A stretch of 64,000 nucleotides of DNA, from the NCBI RefSeq assembly GCF_033115175.1, contig NC_084831.1, positions 11,814,540 through 11,878,539 of the forward strand, given 5' to 3'. The stretch is from Lepus europaeus. Lineage: Eukaryota; Chordata; Mammalia; Lagomorpha; Leporidae. Positions 1-11,148 of this stretch are shown here, piece after piece. The notes below the pieces were generated by a model that did not search any database, had not been told where the DNA came from, and was given only the letters and a program-made list of their open reading frames with translations. The stretch's first letter is position 1. Each line of letters opens with the position of its first letter. Position numbers and translations under genes: made by a program.

Positions 1-21
1 TAAATTAAAAAAAAAAAAAAA
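1..21 (+). repeat. A-rich tail of a SINE cut by the window edge
   Basis: The window opens with TAAATTA followed by about 15 A's, the form of a C-repeat 3' tail. The body lies to the left. Confidence 0.5.
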
Positions 22-1084
22 CGGAAACAGCTCTACAACGCCTGGAACGGCCATCAGGTGGCGTCGCCTGGCCCAGTGGGTCCCCACTGCTGAGGGGGAC
101 GGCTGGACCAGAGCAGCCTGGAAGATGCATTCCTGCAGCGCGAGCTTGGTGAACATCTTTTGGTGCTGGGAGGGGTGGGGGTGTGGCAAGGATATGGGGG
201 CGGGGCAAGGACCTGGCCCCTCCTCCAGAGTGGGCGGGGCCCAGAGGGTCTGGCCCCCGGTGGGCACTCACACTCTCTGAATCCAGGCTGAGCCCCTGTT
301 TGAGGGAAGCCTGGCGCGGCCCCGCTTAGCGCAGGCACCGCCGGCCAAGCAGCCTGCGCAGGCCAAGGCGTGGTGAGTTGGGGGAGGGGTCTTTTGGGCT
401 CCATCTTGGGGGTCAGTGTCTGTGGGTGCACGTGGCTATGTGCTTCCAGAAGGTTCTGTGGAGCTGTCCCCCCACGGAAGGACATTGCTACACACATGGG
501 AGGGCGGCTGTCCCCTCTCCCCTGGCCCCTGTCAGAACAGGAAGTGGAGGTGGATTTACTACTTTTCAAATTTTCTGAACTCATCGCTCTTTCTCAACTA
601 ATAATCAGCCCCTCCCCCACCCCTGGGGCTCTGGGTGGGGCAGGGAGAGGCGGGGCTACAGGAGGAAGACACCCCCTCCCCAGGGCTGTGGGGGGACGCA
701 TTGACGGCTTCCTCGCCCTGTGCACCCACTGCACCAGCGACAGAGGCTCCCTGACCGAGGGCACCAGACACAGGTGCTCTCCCCACTGGGGCTCCCGTGC
801 CGCAGCCAGAGCTGGGTGGCAGCCTCTGGCTGGAGGCTGGCAGCCTGCTGGGGCACTCCGTGAGGGAGCTGTGTCTCCACGCCGCGCTGAGCACTTGGTG
901 TCCCGTGGGGACGTGCTCGCCTGGGTCATGGGTGGAGCCCGCAGCTCTGGGTTTGGACAGGTCTGCACTGGGAATGTCCGTCCACTGCGCATGCCCGGAG
1001 TGGCTGCGGCTCTCAGCTGCCTCAGTTTCCCTCCCTGCAAACCGTGTCGTGAGGCTCATATGAAACGATGCGTGGAGCTGTGCA
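22..1084. other. intergenic, nothing recognised
   Basis: GC-rich single-copy-looking DNA with several overlapping open frames on both strands. None has splice sites, codon bias or recognisable protein. Confidence 0.6.
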
Positions 1085-1310
1085 CGCATGCAGTGGGTTA
1101 AGTCACAGGTTGTGGTGCTGGCCTCTTGTATGAGCAGGTTCAAGTCCAGGCTGCTCCACTTCCCATCCAGCTCCCTGCTGATGAGCCCGGAAGGCAGCAG
1201 ACGATGGCCCAGGTCCTTGGGCTTCTGCGGGAGGCCCGGATGGAGTTCCAGGCTCCTGGATTCAGCCTGGCCCAGCCCTGGCCCTCTCTGTTGCTCTGCC
1301 TTTCAAATAA

Positions 1311-1341
<31 letters not shown>

Positions 1342-1350
1342 ATCTTAAAA
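1085..1350 (+). repeat. CSINE (C repeat), 5'-truncated, with (AAAT)n tail
   Basis: It starts inside the tRNA-related head (GGTTCAAGTCC B box near 1,138) and ends TGCCTTTCAAATAATAAAT followed by eight or so AAAT units. Confidence 0.9.
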
Positions 1351-1492
1351 GAAAAAGAAGCCGTGTATGGAGAATATTTTAGTGTATAAAGCATGTAAGA
1401 GCCGGTAGCCGGGGTTATCATTATTGAATTGAAAGAAGGCAGGAGTCAGTGAGCTTTCTCTGTAAAGGCTCAGAGAGTAAATAAGAATAATA

Positions 1493-1739
1493 AAAAATAT
1501 TTATTTATTTGAGAGGCAGAGTTACAGAGAGGGAGAGGGAGAGACAGAGGCAGAGAGAGAGAGAAGTCTTCCATCTGCTGGTTCACTCCCCAAGTGGACA
1601 CAATGGCCGGGGCTGGGCCAGACTGAAGCCAGGAGTTGGGAACTTCATCCAGGTCTCCCATGTGGATGCAGGGGCCCAAGCACCTGGGCCATCTTCTGCT
1701 GCTTCCCCAGGCCCATGAGCAGGGAGCTGGATTCAAAGT
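1493..1739 (-). repeat. CSINE, first part, interrupted by a nested SINE
   Basis: It begins with the complement of the tail (TATTTATTTATTTGAGAGG) and breaks off inside GGATTCAAAGTGG. It resumes at 2,080 after another SINE. Confidence 0.9.
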
Positions 1740-2079
1740 GGGCCGGCGCTGCGGCTCAAGAGGCTAATCCTCTGCCTTGCGGCGCTGGCACACCGGGTTC
1801 TAGTCCCGGTCGGGGCACCGGATTCTGTCCCGGTTGCCCCTCTTCCAGGCCAGCTCTCTGCTGTGGCCAAGGAGTGCAGTGGAGGATGGCCCAAGTGCTT
1901 GGGTCCTGCACCCCATGGGAGACCAGGATAAGTACCTGGCTCCTGCCATCGGATCAGCATGGTGCGCTGGCCGCAGCGCTCCAACCGTGGCGGCCATTGG
2001 AGGGTGAACCAACGGCAAAGGAAGACCTTTCTCTCTGTCTCTCTCACTGTCCACTCTGCCTGTCAAAAAAAAAAAAAAA
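1740..2079 (+). repeat. CSINE, variant subfamily, nested in the previous copy
   Basis: The head is GGCCGGCGCTGCGGCTC, the B box is GGTTCTAGTCCCGG, and the tail is CTGCCTGTC plus poly(A) instead of the usual TTTCAAATAAATAAAT. AAAGTGG flanks both ends as target-site duplication. Confidence 0.9.
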
Positions 2080-2166
2080 GTGGAGCAGCCGGGACTCGAA
2101 CTGGTGCGCATACAGGATGCTGGCGCTGCAGACGACGGTTTAAGCCCCCGCACCACAACGCTGGCC
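2080..2166 (-). repeat. CSINE, second part of the interrupted copy
   Basis: GTGGAGCAGCCGGGACTCG through GCTGGCCCC completes the copy begun at 1,493. Confidence 0.9.
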
Positions 2167-2804
2167 CCAGAGGGTAAATATTTTGCTCAGTGAGCCCTGT
2201 GCCCTCTGTCATCGCCCAGCTCTGCTCTATCTGCAGGGCAGCCATGCAGAATCGATTAGCAATGGGGCTCAAGGATCCTTCCTGAAAACTTTATTTATAG
2301 CAGCCCGTGATGGGCGGAGTGGCCAGCGAGCCGCAGCTGGGTGACGCCTGTGCTGGGGCGCTGAGGCTCCGTGGCTGGTTTCGTGGCAGCAAGTGGGGCC
2401 CAGGTTTGGTGTGCAATTCAAGCATCCTCGTGCAGGGCATGCCTGGGCGTCGCTGACGGCAGGGGTCCACCCGCCTCTGATCGCGTCCCGGGCCGGGCGG
2501 AGTTAGTGTCTGGGGTTAACTGACATTTCCCTGCCGTCCAGATCCTTGTGTTGGAATCGGCTCGGAAGACGCTGGCTGCGATCTGGGGACCAAGAGCCTC
2601 GACGGCAAGGATTCGGACAGGGGGGCTCCTGGGAGCGCAGGTCCTGCCGAACTGGAGCCTCTGCTGGGGCGCTCCCTGCGCAGCGCTCGTCCCCCTCCCC
2701 TGAGGAGGCCATGGGGCGGGGGCCCTCGTCACTACTGCAGCGCACCAAGAAGGAAAGGGAGGCTCCGCGAGGCAGGGCCACACTGCCGGCAAGTGCAGGG
2801 ATTC
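2167..2804. other. intergenic, nothing recognised
   Basis: Unique-looking GC-rich sequence. No gene signal was seen on either strand. Confidence 0.5.
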
Positions 2805-3025
2805 CTTTCTTTTTTTTGAATTTGCTGCAATGGCAGGAGCTGCGCCGATCCGAAGCCAGGAGCCAGGACCTTCCTCCAGGTTTCCCACACAGGTGCAGGG
2901 GCCCAAGGACTTCCACTGCTTTCCCAAGCCATAGCAGAGAGCTGGATCGGAAGTGGAACAGTCGGGGCTCGAACCAGCACCCATACGGGAGGCCGGCGCT
3001 GCAGGCAGAGGCTTAGCCCTGCACA
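2805..3025 (-). repeat. CSINE, 5' A-rich part lost
   Basis: GCAATGGCAGGAGCTGCGCC through GCTGCAGGCAGAGGCTTAGCC matches the complement of the C-repeat body. Confidence 0.85.
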
Positions 3026-3879
3026 GGGATTCTAACCCGAGTCATTGTACGCGTGCGCCCATCTACCTCTCCAGTTCAAAGGGCTCCGGCCCCAGGGAGC
3101 CTCCAGCTCTGCCCGGTGCCCGTTTCCTGGGCAGCACTGGGAGCGCCTCCTGCCGCTGAGCACCTCCCCGGGAGGCCCCACCTTCCACCATGCTCCTCCC
3201 GCCTCCCTCGCCCCAGCCAACTTCCTGGGCCTCGCAGGCTGGGCCGATGGATGGCCCAGCCCCGCCGGGCCTGACTCAGTGGAGCCCTTCCTTGTGGGCT
3301 TGCCGGGCCGCCTCCTGTCCTCCCGCCCTCTGCCCGCCTGCCTGGCAGGTCTGGCAGGTGAGTGAGTCACGCACCTGGGCCGCCTGCACACCTGGCTGGG
3401 AAGGCGGGTGCACCGACCCCTGCGCTCCTGCCGCCGGCTCTGCCAGCTGCTGCTCCGGACGGCACCTTCCAGCCGGTGGGAGCTGCCCCATCTCTTGGAC
3501 TTCTTGCCCTGAGGAGCGCAGAGCCCAGGTCAGTGCCTTTCCCGTTTAATCATCGCGGTCTTTCACCGAGGGGGAGGAGGGAGCTTAGGATGTCGTGGAC
3601 TGAGTGATGGTGGTGCGGGTGTCTCTGCCATCGTCCGACCCCTTGCTGCCCAGGCCCAGGGACACCTGCTCCCTCTGTGTCGGCGCTGGGGCTTGGGGAT
3701 GGCTGGGGATGGGCGTGGAGATGCCGGGAACCTCCAGGGCCGTGACCCTGACGCTGTGGCCCTGGGCAGGTCGGGGCAGCGTGGGACGAGGAACGCAGGG
3801 AGCCTGCAAGAGTGTGCGTGGGGGAGTTTGCCCCACTCCCTTCTCGGGGTCACGGAGTTGGAGCGTTGCCGCGTGATGC
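3026..3879. other. intergenic, nothing recognised
   Basis: GC-rich. There is no gene and no clear repeat apart from short pyrimidine tracts. Confidence 0.5.
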
Positions 3880-3975
3880 GGCCGCAGAGCGCTTCATTAA
3901 CCACGGCGTCCTTCAGCTGGGAAAGCCGAGGCTCCCAGAGTAATTCAAGGTCACACAGTGAACGCCAGCGGCACA
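3880..3975 (-). repeat. MIR relic
   Basis: GCTCCCAGAGTAATTCAAGG followed by TCACACAGTGA is the complement of the MIR core 'ctgtgtgaccttgggcaag'. Confidence 0.6.
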
Positions 3976-4319
3976 GGGGCAGGGCTGGGAGCCAGGATGC
4001 CGGGCGCTCTCGCCTTGCCGCCCTGTGCCTGCTCCTCTCTCCCAGCCCGGCGCAGCCCGGCCATGTCCACGGGGAAGAGCAGCCCGTGTGACTGCACAGG
4101 CAGGGATACACAGACCCACTCTTGCAAGGCATCTGAAAGGTCAGGTTTGACTGTGGATCCCGGACAGGTGGTGGTTTAGCCCCAGCTTGAATACCTCCTG
4201 TGACGGGGAGCTCACTGCCTACATAATTGGCAGGACGCTGGAGCCGGGAGCCCTGGTGCTCACACGTGGGACGCGGACACGCTTGTGTTTTGAGCTGAGA
4301 AGTCAGGCAGAGAGGGGCA

Positions 4320-4400
4320 AAGGATTTCACGGCTTGGAGAGGGGGAGCTGAGATCTGAACCCCGGCAACCTGGGTCTGCGGCCGGAGGTGCTGTCGGCGC
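4320..4400 (-). repeat. MIR relic (weak)
   Basis: GAGCTGAGATCTGAACCCCG resembles the complement of the MIR 5' half. Confidence 0.4.
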
Positions 4401-4959
4401 CCCCACCTCGCTGCTGCCCTGTGAGGAGGAGGCTCCCCGGCAGGGCGTCCTGCTGGGCACGGCGAGCCTGCGGTCGGTGTCAGGGGGACGTGTAGGTGAC
4501 CGTGTGACCTTCTGGCTTGCCAGGGCCCTGGGCCACTGTAAATGTCACCGTCAAAGCTCCTGTGCCTTCTGCGTCATGTCCGTGGCACGCCATTCTCTGC
4601 CTCAGCAACCCCCAGGGCCAGAGCCAGGACGTGCGGCCAGCGGCTCCCGGGGGGCACAGGAGGCTTAGAAGCAGCTGGCTCCGGATCTAAACACCGGGGT
4701 TTCTATGGCGTCCTCTGGGCCAAGCAGGCAGGAGGCGTGGGTGCGCAGGGCGAGGGCCAGGAGGGGCCTGGGTGCACAGCCCGTGTCCCTCTCTCCTCGG
4801 CTCCACCTCGCCTTGCCCGGCTGTTCGGGGGATCTCGGTGCTCAACAAGGCCAGTGCCTCCTCCGCGACGGTGTACAGAGCAAGTGCTCGGCCATTGTTG
4901 CCAAGGGTGCTCCCAGCAGCCTGGGGAGCTGGGCGGGGCGGGAGCTGCCATTCCCACAG

Positions 4960-5050
4960 TGACTGTCCCTACAGCGAGGGCCGGAGGCTCAGAGAGGGCA
5001 GAGGACCTGCCTGGGCTCACACAGCTAAGGGAGGTGCACAGGCAGGTCCT
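4960..5050 (-). repeat. MIR relic
   Basis: GGAGGCTCAGAGAGGGCAGA followed by GGGCTCACACAGCTAAGG. Confidence 0.65.
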
Positions 5051-5429
5051 CCAGTCTGGCCGCTTCCTCCGGAGAGTCCTCCAGCAGCTGAGGCGGAAGC
5101 GTCGGGGCCGCTGAGACTCAGCTGGGGCCACCGCCTCTCACCTGTCCCCCTGTCCCTCTGAGGGTGATGACAGTGGACCTGCTGGCTGGATCGCCTCAGT
5201 TAGTGGGATGTTGGGGGCCTTGGGGGTGACTGGTCTGGTCCCACTCTCTGCCTTATCACCGGGAGGTGAGAGTCCTTGATGTCACCTTCCAGAACCTCCT
5301 AGGAGAGTCGTGTGGGCAAGGGGTTCCTGAGGTTCCCTCTCCCGTGAGGGCGCCTGCTGGTCCCACCTTGCGGCCTCTCTATTTATTGGGCCAAGCTCAG
5401 GCATCCTGCACGCCCCGGCTCCTTTAGTC

Positions 5430-5500
5430 CTCCTGACAGGAGGCTGAGGCTCAGAGAGGTGAACCACCTGCCCAGAGTCGCACAGCATCAGCGGTACGGG
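5430..5500 (-). repeat. MIR relic
   Basis: GAGGCTCAGAGAGGTGAACC and CCCAGAGTCGCACAGC. Confidence 0.65.
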
Positions 5501-5524
5501 AACCATCCGTCAGAACGTTGATGG

Positions 5525-5776
5525 GGGTGGGGCAGCGGCTTTGCGGTGTAGGGAGTTCAGTCACCGCCTGCAATGCTGGCATCCTACCCGGGTGCTGGTT
5601 CAAGTCCCGGCTGCTCCATTTCTGAACCAGCTCCCTGCTAATGTGCCTGGGAGAGCAGTGGAAGATGGACCAGGTCCTTGGGCCCCTGCACCCACGTGGG
5701 AGACCCAGGTGAAGCTCCTGGCTTCAGCTTCTCTCTCTCTCTCTCTCTTTCTCCCCTTCTTCCTTCTTCTTCTTCT
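5525..5776 (+). repeat. CSINE, first part, interrupted
   Basis: GGGGCAGCGGCTTTGCGGTG through the TC-rich tract. It resumes at about 6,078 with the tail. Confidence 0.85.
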
Positions 5777-6070
5777 ATTTTTTTTAAAAAGATTTATTTA
5801 TTTGAAAGTTACAGAGAGGGAGGTAGAGACAGAGAGAGATCATCCATCTGCTGGTTCACTCCCCACATGGCCACCGTGGCTGGCTCTGGGCCAGGCTGAA
5901 GCCAAGAGCTTCTTCCGGGTCTTCCAAGTGTGTGGCAGAGGCCCAAGGACCTGGACCATCCTCTGCTGCTTTCCCAGGCCCATTAGCAGGGAGCTGCATC
6001 AGAATTGGAGCAGCCGGGATGTGAACCAGCGCCGGCCTTACCCACTATACCACAATGCCGCCCCACTCCC
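5777..6070 (-). repeat. CSINE inserted within the + copy
   Basis: AAAAAGATTTATTTATTTG through CACAATGCCGCCCC. It is nested head-to-head in the TC tract of the host copy. Confidence 0.85.
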
Positions 6071-6077
6071 CCACCCC

Positions 6078-6134
6078 CTGCTGTAACTTTGTGTTTCAAA
6101 TAAGTAAAATAAATCTTTAAAAAAAAAAAAAAGA
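6078..6134 (+). repeat. CSINE tail of the interrupted + copy
   Basis: CTGTAACTTTGTGTTTCAAA, then TAAGTAAAATAAATCTTT and poly(A). Confidence 0.8.
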
Positions 6135-6184
6135 GTCAGTGCTTGGCTTCCCAGTTAAGAACCACCGTAGAAGCCACATTCTGT

Positions 6185-6438
6185 ATGGGAGTGGGGGTGC
6201 CCGGGTCCCAGCCCCAGCTCTGTTCCCGATTTCAGCTTCCTGGAGGCAGCACAGTGGCTCAGAGTGGCGGGAGACCTGGGTGGGGTGTCCGGCTCCTGGA
6301 TTCAGCCCAGCCCGGCCCAGCCCTGACTGTGTGGGCACTGGGGAGGGAAGCAGCAGATGGAAGATCTCTCTTTCTTTCTCCCCTTCTCTCTATCATTCTT
6401 CTTTTCAAATAAAATAAATCTTTAAAAACCAAAAAAAG
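6185..6438 (+). repeat. CSINE, 5'-truncated and diverged
   Basis: CTCCTGGATTCAGCCCAGCC, then GCAGATGGAAGATCTCTC and CTTTTCAAATAAAATAAATC. Confidence 0.75.
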
Positions 6439-7424
6439 AACAGGAAGGTCACATCACCCAAGGTTACCTCCAGAGGCAAACGCTGCGTTCGTGGTTCGGA
6501 GATTCTGGGCCCTCATTGGCTGGTTGCTGGCTTCATGCTCCTCCCACTGGGTGCCGAGAGGGGCTGAGCTGCTCCTCTCTCTGCCTGGGAACACTGCAGG
6601 ATCTGGGCAGGGCCGCCCCGAGCGAGCGGGTGCAGGAGCGGATCCTCCCTTCCCTGTGATTGCACAGAGATGTGTGGGGCCATGGGGATGGGGATGGAGA
6701 GAGGTATTACCCGAGCTGCGTCTCCAGTTCCTTCTGTGACGGCGGCGACAGCCCTGCCCTGAACCCTCACAGGGACCTCGAGGTGCAGGAGCCAGAGCAG
6801 GGCCCCACCCGGAGGAAGCTGACTGGGGGATGTGAACTCACGCCCTGGAGGTCTCAGGTCCAGGAGGAGGAGAGCAGGGACCTGAACCCATCTGGGAATC
6901 CCCTGGAGGGGCCACCCATCCTCCACCACGAAGACAGCTCCCTAGGCCATGGGGGCTCCCAGGGTTCCCAGGTGCAGAGCAGTGAGCAGGTTTGAGGACA
7001 CAGACCCCGTTGGGTTCCAGGAGGCCAGGCTCACGGAACAGGTCCCCTGATCTTAGCAGCTGAATGGGACGCAGGTGGCCTGGGCTCCTCTGCTGGGGCC
7101 TCTTCCCTCTTTGTCCTCCGGCAGAGCGGGAGAGAGCCCTTCCCCCAATCTTCCTCGGCTCGGGAACACTGGCAGCCCTTGTTCCTGGGGCATCCTGCTG
7201 GCCGCACTGTAACCCTGGCCCAGCTCAGCCACCAGACAGCAGTGCTGGCCTGGCCAGGGGTGCCCTGCCCACCCCTCGCCCCGCCCATCCTCCCCCACAG
7301 GCCCCTCTGATAAGCATCATCTGTTCTATCTGATGAGTGGGGTTCCAATGCCGGGGCTTGTTTGAGCCGACCTGGGGAGGAGGGGACCCCGGCGGGAGCC
7401 AGGAGGCCGCCCTGGCTCCCAGCT
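6439..7424. other. intergenic, nothing recognised except a GATA/E-box cluster
   Basis: GC-rich single-copy sequence. No exon was recognised. A compact motif cluster lies at 7,308-7,336. Confidence 0.5.
7308..7336. promoter_or_regulatory. possible GATA / E-box cluster
   Basis: CTGATAAG, CATCTG and CTATCTGATG occur within 29 bases, giving two GATA cores around an E-box. This is motif evidence only. Confidence 0.25.
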
Positions 7425-7560
7425 CTGTTCTTCACAGCCTGTGCGACCCTGAGCGATTCCTGGTCCTCTTCAGGCCTCGGTTTCCCCTGCAGGGAAGGAG
7501 TGGGCTGGCTCAGATCCTGCCTGAGGGCCCTTCCAGCTCTGGGAGTCTCTGAGTGGCTGG
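7425..7560 (+). repeat. MIR relic
   Basis: CTGTGCGACCCTGAGCGATT and CCTCGGTTTCCCCTGCAG. Confidence 0.65.
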
Positions 7561-7794
7561 AGGGGACGAGGGGACAGCCCCATGGCCCGCTGGGCTCCCT
7601 CCCTCTGGGTCCAGCCACCAAGCTCAGGGAGAACAGGAGGGGGCGGGGCATTGCTTCTGGAGGCCTACAATGGGCTCCATAAAGCCCAATCCTGCTTCCG
7701 GCGGCCAATGTTTGGAATAAGCCCAGGACACCAACATTTTGCCAACTGTCAGCAAACTCCGGCATCCTGGTGTATATTTTTCCATGGGAAAAGT

Positions 7795-7925
7795 ATAGAC
7801 TTTGACCCAGACCTGGGTTTGAATCCCACCTCTGTCCCTTCTGATGGGGTGAGCTTGGGTGGGTCACTTGGGCTGAGCTCCCCGAGGGGCTCCCGGGGCT
7901 CTGGTACACAGTAAGTGCCCTCTGC
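7795..7925 (+). repeat. MIR relic
   Basis: CCTGGGTTTGAATCCCACCT, a degraded core, then TACACAGTAAGTGCCC. Confidence 0.6.
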
Positions 7926-8089
7926 CCAGGCACCCGCGCTGGCTCATTAACCTGCTTCCGGTCGCGGACAAGACCCCAGGAGGGCAGGCCCCCTCCTCCT
8001 GTCCTGGGCGCAGCAACAGACAGTTCCATTCCCAAGTGGGGCGGGGCTGACACGGTGTTCTGGTCTTTTCTCCTTCCTCCATTTCTTTG

Positions 8090-8365
8090 TTTTAAAGTTT
8101 TATTTATTCATTTGAAAGATAGACTGTGGGGGTGGGGGCAGGGGGAGATATCGCCCAGCTAGTGGTTTCTTTCCAAATGCCTGTAACAGTTGGGGCTGGG
8201 TCAGGCTGAAGCCAGGAGCCAGGAACCCCACCCAGGTCTCCCACGTGCATGGCAGGGAGCACTTGGGACTTGGGCCTTGATCCGCCGTCTCTCCGGCGAA
8301 TTAGTGGGGGGCTGGATCAGAAGCTGAGACAGGCGGGTGCTCTGGCAGCCTGTGGGCTTCCCGAG
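8090..8365 (-). repeat. CSINE, diverged
   Basis: AAAGTTTTATTTATTCATTTG, then GAAGCCAGGAGCCAGGAACC and CCACGTGCATGGCAGGGAGC. Confidence 0.75.
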
Positions 8366-8898
8366 AGCTGGTTCATCCTCTGAGCCGCAAAGCCTGTCCT
8401 GTCCTTTCTCTGTTCTAAAAGTTGTTCTGGAAATGTCCAAACGGAGCCACAGGGTGCCTGCTCTCTTGGGCCTATTCTGTCTCCAAGTGTCGCTTCCACC
8501 ACAGGGAGCCCGGGCCGTGCTGGGGCAGTGTGTTGAGGGGGGGGGCCTGGGTCACCTTGTGCTCAGCCCAGAGTGTGGCCGCTGGCCCAAGCCGCCCAGC
8601 AGAGCTCCCGGGGCAGGAGGCTCGGGGGGCAGCGTGAAGTCTCTTAAATGAACCGGAGTGCAAACCGCCTGGAGCTCTGGGCTCCTGGTGTGTGCTCCCC
8701 AATCAGGGGATGGGTTGGGGTTGGAGTGTGGCCCAGCTGCTCCCAGGCTTTCCCGGGAGCCGCAGGCAGTGAGCTCCCTGCCCTGGGCGTGGTGTGTGGC
8801 TGCACACGCGCCCTTCCCCACTGGGCAGACATGCGGGTTAGGAAGGAGCAGATCAGATGGGTTTCCACCCACCCACCATCCACCATCCATCCACAGAC

Positions 8899-9236
8899 AT
8901 TTTTTTTAGAAGATTTATTTATTTATTTGAAAGTCAGAGTTACACAGAGAGAGGAGTGGCAGAGAGAGAGAGAGAGGTCTTCTATCCGATGGTTGACTCC
9001 CCAATTGGCCGCAACGGCCGGAGCTGTGCTGATCCAAAGCCAGGAGCCAGGAGCTTCTTCCAGGTCTCCCGTGTGGGTGCAGGGTCCCAAGGACTTGGGC
9101 CATCCTCTACTGCTTTCCCAGGCCATAACGGAGAGCTGGATCGGAAGAGGAGCAGCCGGGACTAGAACCAGTGGCCATATGGGATGCCGGTGCTTTAGGC
9201 CAGGGCATTAGCCTGCTGTGCTACAGCACCAGCCCC
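8899..9236 (-). repeat. CSINE, full length
   Basis: AGAAGATTTATTTATTTATT through CTACAGCACCAGCCCCC. The flanks CCATCCACAGACA and CCATCCATAGACT resemble a decayed target-site duplication. Confidence 0.92.
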
Positions 9237-9239
9237 CAT

Positions 9240-9360
9240 CCATAGACTTTTTATTGAATTCCCATTCTGTGCCAGGTACCGTATCTAGAAAAACATGTGT
9301 AAAGCAGACACGATGCTGTCCTCAGGGGGTCACAGAATAGCAGGGGTGACAGACAACTCA
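9240..9360 (-). repeat. L2 3'-end relic
   Basis: TTTTTATTGAATTCCCATTC, then TGTGCCAGGTACCGTAT and GACAGACAACTCACC resemble the L2 tail ('ttattgagcacctactatgtgccaggcactg'). Confidence 0.55.
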
Positions 9361-10719
9361 CCAAGCACTAAGGGCAACGCTCGTGCGCGGGTCTCCGCCT
9401 CTGAAGCTTGGCAAGGTGCCACGTAGAGCTTTCGTGGCTGTAACACAGAGCTGGGAGCGCCCAGCCCGCGGGCCGTATGAGGGCCGTGAAATCTCGTGGG
9501 CGGGCCCTGCCTGGCAACCACGAGAAGACTCAAAATCCAGCCCATCTAGAGCAGGCTCGGCTTGAAGCTGGTGACTGCGTTCGGCCCAGGTCACTGATGC
9601 CCACAGGCTGCCGGCAGAGGAGCGGTCCCCAGTCCTGCTGTAAAGTGGCAGCTGAGACAGCTTCAGGGTGCGGAGAAGAGAAGTGAGTTTTGTCCCAGAG
9701 TTCTGAGGGTTCACCGTCCAGGAGGGGGCAGCCCCGCTGGCTTGGCCTCTGGGGCTGGCAGGGTCCGAGGCAGGACGGAGTGTCACCTGGCCAGAGACAG
9801 GAAGTGGGCCTCTCTGTCCATCTGTGTGCTGACAGAGTGTGGGGCCTCGCCGAATGGCCTTGCTGATCGAGTCCCTTCCCCAGGGTCCCCCTCCCACTGT
9901 CACTGTCTCCAGTTCCCACCATCTCAGCGCCACCAAGACTGGACTTGGGGACCCAACTCCTGCTTCTGGGTGGGTGGGGACAGACATTCAACCGCTAGCG
10001 AGTACCTGGCGCCTTGTGGGACTGTTGGGACCTGGTGAGACGATACAGGCACATGGGCTCTCCAGTGCTCGGCGTGTAGCAAGAGCTGTGACGATGATGA
10101 TGGTGGCGATGAAGATGACTACGATCCCCTGACCCAGCCCCTGGCACGCCCATGCTTGTTCTGGGCAAGCCACCTGTCTTTGGCAGCAAGAGAAGGTAAC
10201 AGGGGGATGGTGACATGGGCGAGGCCTCAAGCCAGCGTCTCAGGGTGGGGTGGCCTATGAGCAAGTGACCTCAACAAAGGGGCCGTGGGTGCTGGCCACG
10301 CTGCCCGCGGCTGCCGTGCAGGTCTGCGGGCTGCCCCAGGGGAGCCTGTGCCCCCGCTGCTTCCTGCCTGGTTGGCCCAGCTGCAAGATGATCGTGACAT
10401 GTTTTAGGGCCAATGGCCCGTGCACAACAAACCCAGCACATGGAAGGCTCCAGAAGCTGAGAGGAGGGGGCGGCCCTGGGGGACCGGGGCTGGGGGCTGC
10501 TACACACGGAGGACTGGGGAGCCCTGGTGGCCCCATGGGGCTGACGGAGTCTGGGGCACTTGGCTTTGGTTTACGGCCGTCCTTTAGGCTCCTGGCACAG
10601 TGCTGGGCGCACCCTGAGCACCTGGGGAGTGTCCTTGCATGCCCGGTCCCCGCTGGGAAGGTTGAGCACTGGTGCCAGCTCGCCCAGGAGAAGCAGGGGC
10701 TCCAGAACCACATGGAAGT
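9361..10719. other. intergenic, nothing recognised
   Basis: There is no gene. A short GATGATGATGG tract lies near 10,093. Long frames on both strands overlap one another and show no protein similarity. Confidence 0.5.
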
Positions 10720-10830
10720 GGATTCGAATCCTGACCTCCCACTCCCCAGCCCTGGGGGTCAGACCCCACCCCGCACCTCCACTTTCTCGTCTGCCAACAG
10801 GAATTCCAAGATCAGTGCTCAGGGCTGTGA
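10720..10830 (+). repeat. MIR relic
   Basis: GTGGATTCGAATCCTGACCT and CTCCACTTTCTCGTCTGCC. Confidence 0.5.
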
Positions 10831-10896
10831 GTAGCTAGGACAGGGCGAGGACTTTAGCGCTTAGAGGGAACCCGTGGGAGGGTGACTGGTAGTTAT

Positions 10897-11148
10897 TTAA
10901 TTTTTAACTTTTATTCATTTTCATTTTCATTTTCTTTGAAAGGCAAAAAGGACAGAAAGAGGGATCTTCCGTCTGCTGGTTCACTCCCCAAAGGCTTCCG
11001 GCAGCCAGGGCTGGACCTGGTTGAAGCCAGGAGCCTGAGCTCCATCCGGGTCTCCCGCGTGGGTGGCAGGGACCCAAACACTGGAGCCACGTTCTGCTGC
11101 CTGCCAGGATGCATGAGCAGGGAGCTGGATTAGAAGTGGAGTAGCTGC
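10897..11148 (-). repeat. CSINE, first part, interrupted
   Basis: TTTTATTCATTTTCATTTTC through GGATTAGAAGTGGAGTAGC. It resumes at about 11,485. Confidence 0.85.

Noticed and set aside
3563-4330. 255-codon frame on the - strand
   Set aside because: Contains a MIR relic and has no recognisable domain or splice sites.
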